Below are positions 26,694 to 37,600 of a stretch of 64,000 bases of DNA, one piece after another; position 1 is the first letter of the stretch, and every line of letters begins with the position of its first letter. The DNA is from JACMLD01 sp039916305 (GTDB lineage: Bacteria; Bacteroidota; Bacteroidia; Chitinophagales; Chitinophagaceae): NCBI GenBank assembly GCA_039916305.1, contig JBDSLR010000019.1:1-64000 (forward strand). Reading direction: 5' to 3'. The notes below the pieces were generated by a model. That model did no database searches and had not been told where the DNA came from. It saw only the letters and a list, made by a program, of their open reading frames with translations. A program made the translations under genes and the position numbers.

Positions 26694-26735
26694 AAAGCAG
26701 AAAGGCCATTACTATAATGGCCTTTCTGCTTTATG
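26694..26735 (+). terminator. Perfect 18-bp-stem terminator after susD
   Basis: The arms 26694-26711 and 26715-26732 are fully complementary (AAAGCAGAAAGGCCATTA and its complement) around a 3-base loop, and the hairpin sits 18 bases after the susD stop codon. It ends in a short T-run. It should limit read-through into the large lipoprotein genes. Confidence 0.88.
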
Positions 26736-26755
26736 TTTGTTTATTAATTCAGTCA

Positions 26756-29700
26756 ATGATGAATGGTTTTCTACAGTGGTTGTTGGTTTTGTCTATAATT
26801 GTAACCATTTCCTGCAACCAACCGAAGCCGAAGCCACTTTTTGAGCTGGTCAACGATTCCGGGATCAATTTTGAAAACAATGTGGAAGATGGTAAACTGG
26901 AAAACAGTTTTCTGTTCCGCAACTTCTATAACGGTGGAGGTGTTGCTATTGCCGACATCAACAATGACGGATTGCCGGATGTATTTCTTACCTCCAACAC
27001 GGGTACCAATAAATTATACCTCAATAAAGGCCATCTGCAATTTGAGGATGTGAGTGTTAAAGCAGGTATTCTGCCCGACGATAAATGGTATACCGGCGCC
27101 TGCTTTGCAGATATCAACAATGATGGCTGGCTTGATTTATATGTTTGCTCCTCGGGCCATATGGGCACCAATAACCGTAAAAATAAATTGTATATTAATA
27201 ACCAGCACGGCGGATTTACAGAAGAAGCTGCCAGGTATGGCCTTGCTATCTCTGCTTATACCACTCAGGTTTCTTTTTTTGATTATGATATGGATGGCGA
27301 CCTGGATTGTTTTATGATAAACAACAGCCCCGTTCCGGTAAACCAGCTCAATTTTTCTTATAGCCGCGACCTGCCGGAAAAAGACTGGCCGGTAGGCGCA
27401 TTTTTAAAAGGAGGTGGTGATCATCTATACCGAAATGATGAAGGGAACTTTAAAGAGGTAACACGCGAAGCCGGTATACACGGTGGCCTAATCAGCTTTG
27501 GGCTGGGCGTATCCGTTGGTGATATTAATCTGGATGGCTACCCGGACGTGTTCGTATCCAATGATTCTTACGAACGTGATTATATTTACATCAACCAGAA
27601 AAACGGTGTGTTTAAAGATGAGGCAGAGCAGTACCTGCAGCACACAAGTATGTCTTCTATGGGGTCGGACCTTGCCGATATCAACAATGATGGTTACCCC
27701 GATATCTTTACCACCGATATGCTGCCCGATGACGATTACCGGCTTAAAACAACCGGGTCGTTCGACAATTTTGATTTGTACCGCAGCAAAGAAAAATCAG
27801 GACTGTACCGCCAGTTTGTAAAAAATTGTCTCCAGTTAAATGCCCGCAATGGCAAGTTTATGGAGATAGCCAATTACAGCGGTGTATCAGCCTCTGACTG
27901 GAGCTGGGGGGCTTTGTTTTTTGATGCAGACAATGATGGCTTTAATGATATCTATGTTTGCAATGGCGTAAACCGCGATGTAATTGACCTGGATTTTATG
28001 GATTTCTTTGCCAATGATGTGGTACAGAAAATGGTACTCACCCACAAAAAAGAAAACATTGACGAGGTTTTAAAAAAAATTCCGCGCAACCCGCTCCTTA
28101 ATAAAGTATTCAGAAACAAAGGTAACCTGCAGTTTGAAGATATTGGCAAAACCTGGGGCTTTACGCAACCAACTTTTTCTAACGGTGCTGCATATGCTGA
28201 TTTGGACAACGACGGGGATCTGGATTTGATTGTAAACAACGAAAACCAGCCTTCTTTTCTTTACCGGAATAATGCCAGGGAAAAGGATTCCGCCAATAAT
28301 TATATAAGCATTTTGTTGCAGGGCAAAGGAAAAAACAGTTTTTCCATTGGGGCAAAAATACATGTGTATGCAGCTGATAAAATGTTTTACCGTGAAGTGG
28401 TGCCCAGCCGGGGATTTCAGTCCTCAGTAGAATACAAACAAACCATTGGGCTTGGAAAAATTATACGGGTAGATTCAGTTATTATTACCTGGGCAGATAA
28501 TACGACCCAAAAAATAAATAATCCTGCTGTTAATCAATTGCACGCAATACAGCAGGCTGCGGGCATAGCTGCAAATGCGGCCGCTGCTCTACTGGCACCA
28601 TCAGCACAACCCATGCTACTGCCGCTTGCCAATACGTTTGATAAACATGCTGAAGACGATTACATAGATTTTTATTATGAGCGCAACATGCCAGAAATGC
28701 TCTCGCGGGAAGGCCCAAAAGCCGCCTATGGTGATATTAATGCAGATGGATTGGCCGATATCTATATTGGGGGTACGCCCGGCCATGAAGGGCAGGTGTA
28801 CATGCAAACAGCCCAGGGTAAGTTTGAAAAAAAAATGCAACCGGCTTTTACACAGTTTACTGCCTTTGAAGACGGTGCTGTATTATTTTTTGATGCCGAC
28901 CATGATGGGGATCTTGATCTTTTTATCGGCCCTGGTGGGAATAGCAATGATGCCATGAGCCGCGAAATGCAGAACCGGTTGTTTAAAAATGATGGCAGGG
29001 GAAATTTTACACTGGACGTGACAGCTTTTCCTGCCAGTGGTATGAACACAGGCGTTGCCGTTGCGTATGATTTTAACCACGATGGATATGAAGATCTGTT
29101 TGTAGGCGGCAGAAGCGTATCACGTCAATATGGAATTAATCCCGCCAGCTTTTTATACATGAACGATGGCAATGGCCATTTCACTGATATAGCCGGGTCC
29201 AACAATCCTGCTATTGCTGCTATTGGTATGGTTACGGGTGCTGCCTGGGTAGATATCAGCGGCGATAAGAACAAAGAACTGGTAATTGCCGGTGAGTGGA
29301 TGTCTCCGAGAGTTTTTTCTTACAATGGCCATCTTTTCCAGGAGATTAATACGAATCTCAGCAATCTTTACGGCTGGTGGCAAACGCTTACAGTCGCAGA
29401 CATGGATGGAGATGGCAGGGAAGATTTGATACTGGGTAATATTGGCGAAAATTTTTACCTGCGCCCGGATGAGCAACATCCCGTAAAATTATGGATGAAT
29501 GATTTTGATCAGAATGGTTCAACTGATTTGGTATTGTCCCGCACTATCAACGGAAAAGATATGCCGGTATTTATGAAGCATGATGTAGAGGACCTGCTGC
29601 CATCTTTAAAAAAGAAAAATTTGCGGCACCACGTATTTGCAGAAAAGACAATACAGGAGCTGTTTCCGCCAGAGCAGGTGCGGCAAACAAAAATAAAGCA

Positions 29701-30100
29701 GTTTAATTACGCCCCGTCCTGTATTGCTTACAATGAAGGCCAGGGCAAATTCACTGTTCAAAATATGGATGCCATGGTACAGTTGTCTTCAGTAAACGCG
29801 GTAAGCTGTTTGGATATGAACGGAGATGGTATCAAAGATTTGGTGATTGGTGGCAATAAATTCTGGTTTCCAACCCAATTTGGCAGACTGGACGCCAGTT
29901 TGGGTTCGATACTTATAAATAATGGCAAGCGATCTTTTACCTGGCTATACCCCAATCAGTCTGGATTGAATATTACGGGTGAAGTAAAGGATATTGTGGC
30001 TATTAAGAGTGTTGGCAAGAGCCAGTTGTTGTTTCTTATGAACGATGCCTTTCCTGTTTTATACGAGGTGTCCGCAAACAAAAGCGAAAAAATCCAATAA
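26756..30100 (+). CDS. FG-GAP/VCBS repeat lipoprotein with ASPIC/UnbV domain (copy 1)
   Basis: This predicted surface lipoprotein has 1,114 residues. The signal peptide has the lipidated cysteine at residue 20 (IVTISC). Two beta-propeller regions of FG-GAP/VCBS repeats carry many calcium-type loops such as DINNDGLPD, DYDMDGDLD and DLDNDGDLD. They flank an ASPIC/UnbV domain at about residues 512-590 (GAKIHVYAADK, RGFQSSVEYKQTIGLG). A C-terminal GRLDASLGSILINNGK motif recurs in both paralogs. The start at 26756 is chosen because an upstream in-frame ATG lies within the susD terminator. It is the first of three paralogs of almost equal length. Glycan binding or scaffolding at the cell surface is likely from location, but no enzymatic residues can be named. 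Confidence 0.85.
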   Translation: MMNGFLQWLLVLSIIVTISCNQPKPKPLFELVNDSGINFENNVEDGKLENSFLFRNFYNGGGVAIADINNDGLPDVFLTSNTGTNKLYLNKGHLQFEDVSVKAGILPDDKWYTGACFADINNDGWLDLYVCSSGHMGTNNRKNKLYINNQHGGFTEEAARYGLAISAYTTQVSFFDYDMDGDLDCFMINNSPVPVNQLNFSYSRDLPEKDWPVGAFLKGGGDHLYRNDEGNFKEVTREAGIHGGLISFGLGVSVGDINLDGYPDVFVSNDSYERDYIYINQKNGVFKDEAEQYLQHTSMSSMGSDLADINNDGYPDIFTTDMLPDDDYRLKTTGSFDNFDLYRSKEKSGLYRQFVKNCLQLNARNGKFMEIANYSGVSASDWSWGALFFDADNDGFNDIYVCNGVNRDVIDLDFMDFFANDVVQKMVLTHKKENIDEVLKKIPRNPLLNKVFRNKGNLQFEDIGKTWGFTQPTFSNGAAYADLDNDGDLDLIVNNENQPSFLYRNNAREKDSANNYISILLQGKGKNSFSIGAKIHVYAADKMFYREVVPSRGFQSSVEYKQTIGLGKIIRVDSVIITWADNTTQKINNPAVNQLHAIQQAAGIAANAAAALLAPSAQPMLLPLANTFDKHAEDDYIDFYYERNMPEMLSREGPKAAYGDINADGLADIYIGGTPGHEGQVYMQTAQGKFEKKMQPAFTQFTAFEDGAVLFFDADHDGDLDLFIGPGGNSNDAMSREMQNRLFKNDGRGNFTLDVTAFPASGMNTGVAVAYDFNHDGYEDLFVGGRSVSRQYGINPASFLYMNDGNGHFTDIAGSNNPAIAAIGMVTGAAWVDISGDKNKELVIAGEWMSPRVFSYNGHLFQEINTNLSNLYGWWQTLTVADMDGDGREDLILGNIGENFYLRPDEQHPVKLWMNDFDQNGSTDLVLSRTINGKDMPVFMKHDVEDLLPSLKKKNLRHHVFAEKTIQELFPPEQVRQTKIKQFNYAPSCIAYNEGQGKFTVQNMDAMVQLSSVNAVSCLDMNGDGIKDLVIGGNKFWFPTQFGRLDASLGSILINNGKRSFTWLYPNQSGLNITGEVKDIVAIKSVGKSQLLFLMNDAFPVLYEVSANKSEKIQ

Positions 30101-30160
30101 GTATTTTTTTTCGAAATAAATACTTTTACACGGGTATACATTCAATTGAGATATTCATTT

Positions 30161-33100
30161 ATGAGTCAGGGTAAGCGAGACCGGTTTTTTTTAATGGCTA
30201 TTTTTTTACTGCTGATTATTTTTTCAGGTTGTAACCCATTGTCCAGAAAAGACGCCCTGTTTAAAGTGCTGGATGATAAAGCCACTGGCCTGCATTTTAC
30301 CAATCAACTCACTGCCACGCAGAATTTCAATCTTTTTAACTACATGTATTTTTACAATGGCGGCGGCGCAGGGGCGGCGGACTTTAACAATGACGGGCTG
30401 ATTGATTTATTTTTTGCTGCCAACCAGGGCAAGAACAAATTATTTTTAAATAAGGGCAATCTGCAATTTACAGAAGTTACAGATGCTGCGGGCATTGTAC
30501 AGGACAGTGGCTGGTCTACCGGCGTTTCTGTGGTTGATATTAATAATGACGGGTTAATGGATATTTATGTATGCCGCGTTGGTCAGCTGCAGGGTATTCC
30601 CAAAAGCCATAACCTGCTGCTGATTTGTACAGGGATTGACAAAAACGGACAGCCTTCTTACCAGGAAAAATCGCAGGAGTATGGCCTCGCTTTCTCCGGT
30701 TTCAGTACACAGGCTGTTTTTTTTGACTATGACAAGGATGGTGATTTGGATATGTACCTGCTTAACCATACCATTCATAACAACGGCACATTTGGCATAC
30801 GGGAAGGATTGCTGAAAACATATAACCCGCTTTCCGGCGACCGTATTTACCGGAATGAAACAGGTCATTTTACAGATGCTACTGCGGAGACTGGTATTCA
30901 TTCTTCTGTTATCGGTTATGGATTAGGGGTAGTAGTGGCAGATATTAATATGGACGGCTACCCGGATATTTATGTAGGCAATGATTTTCATGAAAACGAC
31001 TATCTCTATATCAACCAGCGCAACGGCACATTCAAAGATGATCTTACCAGCCAGTTGACGCATACCAGCCAGTTTTCTATGGGTGTAGATGCGGCAGATG
31101 CCAACAATGATGGTTTTCCTGAAATTGTATCCATGGATATGCTCCCTTCGGATGCGTATATCCTGAAAAGGTCACTGGGAGAAGATGAGTATGATATCTT
31201 CTATCACAAGATTGATTATGGTTATAACTACCAGTATACCCGCAATAACCTGCAGTTTAACCGTGGCAATGCTATGTTTAGCGAAGTGGGCCTTTACGCA
31301 GGTGTGGCGGCTACAGACTGGTCCTGGGCGCCGTTGTGGATGGATTTTGACAATGATGGAAAAAAAGATTTATTTATCTCGAATGGTATACCAAAACGGA
31401 TGAATGACATTGACTATATCAATTTTATTTCAAATGGTGAAGTACAACAGAAAATAAAAGTCAACAGTATCGGTGAAAAAGACATGGCGTTGATTGATAA
31501 GTTTCCGCAGATAAAAATCCCCAATAGATTTTTCCGCAATGCCGGCGATTTAAAATTTGACGATATGGCTTCTAACATAGAAGGGGACCTGCCTACTTAC
31601 TCCAATGGCGCTGTATATGCAGATTTTGACAATGACGGCGATTTGGATATCGTGGTTAATAATATTGATGAACCAGTGCTGTTATATCAAAATAAAAGCA
31701 ACGATAAAAATGACAAGCCATATGTTGAGCTGAAACTGAGTGGCACGCCAACTAATATAAATGCCATAGGGGCTAAAGTAATACTATATGCCAATGGCGG
31801 TATCCGAACATACGAAAAATTTGCTGCCCGTGGGTTTATGTCGAGTATGGAAATACCCCTGCATATTGGCCTGGCAGATACAAAAATTGATTCTGCGTTT
31901 TTAGTCTGGCCTGATAATACATTCCAGGCTTTAAATGTCCGGGCAGATAAAAAGAAAATAACTGCAGAATATAAAAAGGGCCTGCCTGTATTTAATTACC
32001 AGTTGGTTACGGCGTTTCGGGAAAGCAATACAAAACAGGCTAAGGATATCACTGCTGATGCCGGCCTTGCTTACCTGCACAAAGAAAATTCTTTTCATGA
32101 ATTTGACCGCGAAGCGCTGATACCGCACATGGTATCAACTGAAGGCCCCGCGCTTGCTGTAGGAGACATTAATAAAGATGGTAAAGAGGATGTATTTATT
32201 GGTTCATCCAGGTTTGGTAAAAATGGCTTATTTGTTCAGCAGGCAACCGGCAGCTTTATAAGGATTGCTGTGCCTTCATTGGACCTTGACAGTAATTATG
32301 AGAATGTAAGTGCCTGCTTTGCAGATGTGAACAATGATGGTCATACCGACCTGGTAGTGGCCGGTGCCGGCAATGAATTTTTTGGGGAAGACCCCAACCT
32401 TCGCCCCCGTGTCTACCTTAACAATGGCAATCTGCAGTTTACAAAACTGGAAAATGCGTTTGATGCTTTTTATATAAACGCTTCCTGCGTGGTGCCGTAT
32501 GATTTTAACGCTGATGGGTACACTGATTTATTTATTGGCGGCCGGTCAGTGCCCTATGCTTATGGTGAGACACCTGCTTCTTACCTGTTGCAGAATAACG
32601 GCAAAGGCCATTTTACGGATGTTACCAGCAAATATGCAAAGTCATTATCCCATATCGGTATGGTAACCCAGGCCCTGTGGTTCGACCTCGATAAAAATGG
32701 CAGCAAAGATTTAATTGTTTGTACAGAATGGGGTGGAATAACGGCGTTTCTGAATAACCACGGGGTGTTTACAGAAAAAGTGATTACCGATAAAAAAGGC
32801 TGGTGGAATTTTGTGCTTCCGGTAGATGTCAACAATGACGGAAATGTTGATTTGATTGCGGGTAACCTTGGGTTGAACAGCCGGCTGAAGGCCTCCGCCG
32901 AAGAACCAGTAAGGCTTTACTATAACGATTTTGATGACAATGGCAGAAAAGAACAGGTGCTTACCTATTATCTGCAGGGCAAGGAAATACCTTTTGCCAG
33001 TAAGGCTGAGCTTGAAAAACAAATACCACTTTTAAAAAAGCGTTTTTTGTATGCTGATGATTTTGCAAAAGCTTCCCTGGAAAATCTTTTTACGAGGGAA

Positions 33101-33502
33101 AAATTGCAGGCCGCGAATGTGCTTACTGCCAATTACTTTTCCAACGCCGTATTTATTAATAAAGGCACCCTTAATTTTGAGGTAGTGCCTTTACCATGGC
33201 AGGCCCAATTAAGTGCTTACAAAGATGCGGTAGTGGTTAATGCGAACAATGACAGTTTGCCGGATATTTTTTTAGCGGGCAACTATTATGAAAACAATAT
33301 TGAGATGGGCAGGTATGATGCAGATTTTGGAACCATATTACTCAACAAAGGTAACGGCAGGTTTGCAGTTCAATCTTTAAACGGGCTTACTGTAAAAGGC
33401 CAGGTCCGGCACATTGGACGCATCAGTATAGGGGGCAAAGAGGCTTTTATACTTGCAAAGAATAATGATAGTACGATGGTAATTGAGTTTTCTGAGAAAT
33501 AA
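30161..33502 (+). CDS. FG-GAP/VCBS repeat lipoprotein with ASPIC/UnbV domain (copy 2)
   Basis: This 1,113-residue paralog of the preceding protein has its lipobox cysteine at residue 24 (IIFSGC). It has the same order: propeller repeats (DFNNDGLID, DYDKDGDLD, DFDNDGDLD), an ASPIC/UnbV domain at about 519-591 (GAKVILYANG, ARGFMSSMEIPLHIGL), and a second propeller opening with HEFDREALIPHMVSTEGPALAVGDINKDG (quoted in part). The ATG at 30161 is preferred over an upstream TTG. It follows copy 1 by 60 bp with no strong terminator between, so the two are probably co-transcribed. Divergence from copy 1 is high outside the motif loops, which suggests an old duplication. Confidence 0.85.
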   Translation: MSQGKRDRFFLMAIFLLLIIFSGCNPLSRKDALFKVLDDKATGLHFTNQLTATQNFNLFNYMYFYNGGGAGAADFNNDGLIDLFFAANQGKNKLFLNKGNLQFTEVTDAAGIVQDSGWSTGVSVVDINNDGLMDIYVCRVGQLQGIPKSHNLLLICTGIDKNGQPSYQEKSQEYGLAFSGFSTQAVFFDYDKDGDLDMYLLNHTIHNNGTFGIREGLLKTYNPLSGDRIYRNETGHFTDATAETGIHSSVIGYGLGVVVADINMDGYPDIYVGNDFHENDYLYINQRNGTFKDDLTSQLTHTSQFSMGVDAADANNDGFPEIVSMDMLPSDAYILKRSLGEDEYDIFYHKIDYGYNYQYTRNNLQFNRGNAMFSEVGLYAGVAATDWSWAPLWMDFDNDGKKDLFISNGIPKRMNDIDYINFISNGEVQQKIKVNSIGEKDMALIDKFPQIKIPNRFFRNAGDLKFDDMASNIEGDLPTYSNGAVYADFDNDGDLDIVVNNIDEPVLLYQNKSNDKNDKPYVELKLSGTPTNINAIGAKVILYANGGIRTYEKFAARGFMSSMEIPLHIGLADTKIDSAFLVWPDNTFQALNVRADKKKITAEYKKGLPVFNYQLVTAFRESNTKQAKDITADAGLAYLHKENSFHEFDREALIPHMVSTEGPALAVGDINKDGKEDVFIGSSRFGKNGLFVQQATGSFIRIAVPSLDLDSNYENVSACFADVNNDGHTDLVVAGAGNEFFGEDPNLRPRVYLNNGNLQFTKLENAFDAFYINASCVVPYDFNADGYTDLFIGGRSVPYAYGETPASYLLQNNGKGHFTDVTSKYAKSLSHIGMVTQALWFDLDKNGSKDLIVCTEWGGITAFLNNHGVFTEKVITDKKGWWNFVLPVDVNNDGNVDLIAGNLGLNSRLKASAEEPVRLYYNDFDDNGRKEQVLTYYLQGKEIPFASKAELEKQIPLLKKRFLYADDFAKASLENLFTREKLQAANVLTANYFSNAVFINKGTLNFEVVPLPWQAQLSAYKDAVVVNANNDSLPDIFLAGNYYENNIEMGRYDADFGTILLNKGNGRFAVQSLNGLTVKGQVRHIGRISIGGKEAFILAKNNDSTMVIEFSEK

Positions 33503-33535
33503 GGTTTGCTAAATACCTTTGTAAAAAGGCCGTTT

Positions 33536-34483
33536 TTAATAAACCGGCGCATAAATCCTGGTAACCCATTTGCTGGTATCTGTTTCCTGCTGCCTGTCTG
33601 TTATCAGGTATTCAAACGGTATAGCCATTACAGTTCTCCGGTAATCCTGAAAATAATTGTGTATTTGCTGATAGGTTTGGGTGATGGCATAGGTGCCGCC
33701 AACAACATCTGTAATAATAAACTTACCTGGTACCATCTTTACACTGTATACCGAATCTTTTGGTTGCACTATCCTGTCTACCGGCAATGCAAGCATTACC
33801 TGGAAGCCCCTAGGTTGGATGGGCGTTATATTAAGCATAGGAGTGCCGGTTATCCTACAACCCCCGGTGCTGCAAAAGTTTTTTAATTTATTGATTCGCG
33901 CATATATAAAATCTGTGCCTGGCCATACCGGCGATACCGTTTTTGTACTTATCAAAAGTGTGTCTGCAATGGAGGCTTCATGAAGCGAAAATCCATAAAC
34001 ATTTTTAAAACCAGATAAATAGCTTTCTGCAGAACTCAGTATGCGGTGCATGTCTTTCTTCAGTGACAACGCTTTGGTATATGCTGCAATTCGTTTAAAA
34101 GGGTTGCTGCCGGCGTCTATACTAAAATGCCATTTTATAATAGCAGAATCACGGCCTATAGGAAACAGGTTCATTTCACTGGGTGTATTGCCGTTTTCAC
34201 TTTCAATGAGAATCTCAAAATTATTCGTCATTTTTTTGGAGAGTGAATACCGCCTGTTGTTAATCGCAAAAAACTTTCCGGAGACCGCAGCCGTATCCTC
34301 ACCGGTCAACCCGGGCCACCATTTGCGCCATGTCCCCTCATTGGAGAGATTTCTATAAACGGCTTCTGCAACACGGTTTACTTTTACAATTTCTGTAACA
34401 GCAAGTTTGTCGGGAATCAGGTAATAAGATCCTGTAATCGTTAACGCCAGTATTGCCAGGAGTAATAAAGCCAGTTTTTTCAT
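33536..34483 (-). CDS. Anchored protein with SRPBCC-like and GyrI-like effector domains
   Basis: This 315-residue protein has one N-terminal hydrophobic segment (about 3-24). A region resembling SRPBCC/polyketide-cyclase proteins follows (about 30-150, EAVYRNLSNEGTWRKWWPG, KWHFSIDAGSNPFKRIAAYTK in part). The C-terminal domain (about 160-315) resembles the GyrI/AraC effector-binding fold (KMVPGKFIITDVVGGTYAITQTYQQ, then a helix and IYAPV at the end). No DNA-binding domain is present. It probably binds a small hydrophobic or amphiphilic ligand in the periplasm or at the membrane. It is antisense to, and separates, copies 2 and 3 of the VCBS lipoproteins, and is likely an insertion into the locus. 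Confidence 0.6.
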   Translation of the reverse strand: MKKLALLLLAILALTITGSYYLIPDKLAVTEIVKVNRVAEAVYRNLSNEGTWRKWWPGLTGEDTAAVSGKFFAINNRRYSLSKKMTNNFEILIESENGNTPSEMNLFPIGRDSAIIKWHFSIDAGSNPFKRIAAYTKALSLKKDMHRILSSAESYLSGFKNVYGFSLHEASIADTLLISTKTVSPVWPGTDFIYARINKLKNFCSTGGCRITGTPMLNITPIQPRGFQVMLALPVDRIVQPKDSVYSVKMVPGKFIITDVVGGTYAITQTYQQIHNYFQDYRRTVMAIPFEYLITDRQQETDTSKWVTRIYAPVY

Positions 34484-34645
34484 ATAAAGCAGTTATAAAG
34501 AGAACGGTTCGCAAAATAGTAAATATATCGGGGAAGCCTTTTTATTTTTAAAACCACACGGAATTTTTTTCTAACTTTATATGGCAGTAGTGAACTGATT
34601 TAGCGGCAGTTTTTCAATTTTTTTAATAGCGGTTCTCCTGTTCGA

Positions 34646-37600
34646 ATGACTTTCATTATGCTTCAACAAATTGCCCGCCTTACAAGCTGTTTTGCGCTCT
34701 TTACTGTATTATTTTCCTGCCATACAGATCAGCAAAAATTGCCGGTAAAAGACAGCCTGTTCAGCCTCCTGCCTTCTTCTGAAACAGGTATTTATTTTAA
34801 TAACCGGGTAGCAGATACCAGGGAGATGAATATTCTTAATTATCATAATTTTTATAATGGTGGAGGAGTAGCCATCGGTGATGTAAACAATGATGGCCGG
34901 CCGGATATTTTTTTTACGGCCAATCAGCAGGGCAACAAATTATACATTAATAAAGGCAACTGGAAGTTTGAAGATAGTACAGCCAAAGCAGGTTTAACCA
35001 GTACACATCAATGGCATACCGGTGTAACCATGGTAGATATAAATAGCGACGGTTGGCTCGATATTTATGTATGCAACAGTGGTGTTATCGCCAGTGATGA
35101 TCGTGCCAACGAATTGTACATCAATCAAAAGAACGGCACTTTTAAGGAGGACGCCCATGCCTACGGACTGGATGATAAAGGTGAATCTACACAGGCTGTT
35201 TTTTTTGATTATGACAAAGATGGTGATTTGGATTGCTTTGTTTTAAACAACAGCCATCGTTCCATTGAAAGTTTTGGGTACGATAGTAAGCAGCGTTATA
35301 CCCGTGACCCTAATAACGGCGACCGGCTTTACCGTAATGATGGCGGCCGGTTTGCGGATGTGAGCGAACAGGCCAATATATATGGCAGCGAAATTGGTTT
35401 TGGATTGGGGGTCGCTGTTAGTGATCTGAACAATGATGGTTGGGACGATATGTATGTCTGCAACGATTTTTTTGAGCGTGATTATCTCTATATAAATAAT
35501 CATGATGGTACTTTTAAAGAAGTAATCAATGATGCAATCGGGCATATCAGTAATGGTTCAATGGGCTGTGATATGGCCGACATTAACAATGATGGATGGC
35601 CTGATATTTTTACAGCAGAGATGCTGCCTGAAAATGATTACCGCCTTAAAACGACCTTGAAATTTGACGAGTATGATATGCAGAATGCTAAAAACAAGCT
35701 CGATTTTCATCACCAGTTTACCGGCAACAGCCTGCAGCTGAATAACCAGGATGGCACTTTCAGCGAAATTGCGCAACTGGCAGGTGTAGACGCAACCAGC
35801 TGGAGCTGGAGTGCGCTTTGCTTTGATTTTGACAATGACGGATGGAAGGATATTTATGTGTGCAATGGCCTCAGCAGGGATTTAACTGACCAGGACTTCC
35901 TGGAATTTATTGCAGGCAAATCATTTATCAGCCAGATAAAAGAAGGTAAAATGGATATCCTTGATATCCTTAAAAAAATGCCGGCCGTTCCACAAACAAA
36001 TTACGGATTTGTAAACCAGCGAAACCTGCTTTTTAAAAATGAATCTTCTGCCCTGGGTTTCGACAAACCTTCTTTTAGTAATGGTGCTGCATATGCAGAT
36101 TTAGATGGGGATGGGGATGTAGACCTGGTGGTTAACAATGTAAACCTGGAATCTTTTGTTTACCGCAATAACGCTTCAGAGATGCTTCATCATCATTATC
36201 TCAAAGCAAGCCTGCATGGCAGCAGCTCTAATACATTAGGCTATGGCGCCAAACTAACTGTTTTTACAAAGGATAACCGGCAGCTGGTGGAGCAAATGCC
36301 CACCCGCGGTTTTGAAAGCAGCGTAGACCCGGTGTTGAATGTTGGACTGGGCAATAACACCATTATTGACAGCATCGAATTGCGATGGCCCGGTGGAAAA
36401 GTGCAGCTGATGCGGAATATAAAGGGGGATACAACCATTCAGTTTTACGAACAGCAGGCAGTGGAACGCGGCGCTCCATTTGATAAAAAACTGCCTCCAT
36501 TGTATGAAAATGTAACCGTAACTGAAATTGCTGGTAGTATACAGCATCATGAAAATGATTATTCAGATTTTGATATTGAAAGACTAATGCCCAGGATGCT
36601 TTCTACAGAAGGCCCCAAACTGGCGGTGGCAGATATAAACAATGACGGGCTGCAGGATTTTTATATGGGCAGTGCCACCGGTGATACTGCAAAAATTTTT
36701 ATACAGCAACGCAATGGCCATTTTGTGAACAAGGCACAGCAAGTTTTTATAAAAGACAAAGCCTATGAAAATACCGGCGCTGCTTTTTTTGATGCAGATG
36801 CTGATGCTGACCAGGATTTGATTGTGGTATCCGGTGGTAACCAATTAAAGCAAGGGGCGCCCGGGCTGCTTGCACGTTTATACATTAATGATGGCAGGGG
36901 TAATTTCTCAGCAGCCGCAGCGGGTTTTCCTTCCGTTAATGTAAATGCTTCCTGCGTAAGAACTGGTGACTATAATGGCGATGGCAAAGAAGATATTTTT
37001 ATTGGAACACGCGATATTCCTGGCAGCTATGGATTAATACCAGGCTCTTTTTTGTTGCAAAATAATGGGCATGGTATATTTACAGACATCACGCAATCTG
37101 CTGCACCTGATCTGATCACGCTGGGAATGGTAACGGATGCGCAATGGGCAGATATTGATGCGGATGGACAAAAGGAATTGATTGTGGCAGGTGACTGGAT
37201 GCCAATTACCGTTCTAAAATACAGCAATGGTAAATTGCAAAAAAGATCCGAAGTAGCTAATTCGGCCGGCTGGTGGAATTGCCTTACGGTTGCCGATATG
37301 AATGGAGATGGGAGCCCTGACCTGGTGGCGGGAAACAATGGTTTAAATACCAGGATAAAAGCAGATAAAAACCTTCCGGCAAAATTATACACCGCGGATT
37401 TTGACAAAAACGGGCAAACAGAATGTATACCGGTTTATTATAAAACTGATGGCAAAGCATATCCTTATTTTTTAAAAGCTGAGCTGGAAAGTCAACTACC
37501 GCTGCTGAAGAAGAAGTTTCTCCGGTTCAATGATTATGCAGGTAAAACCATTGAAGAAGTGCTTACCCCTGAACAGTTACAGTTGGCCGGTGTATTAACA

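Noticed and set aside
26717..26755. Longer start for the first VCBS lipoprotein
   Set aside because: The ATG lies inside the 3' arm of the susD terminator; the start at 26756 gives a standard lipoprotein signal.
33506..33886. 126-codon plus-strand frame
   Set aside because: Antisense shadow of the SRPBCC/GyrI-like gene, which has clear domains.
34620..34650. tRNA-like T-arm (GTTCGAAT)
   Set aside because: No surrounding acceptor, D or anticodon stems could be formed.
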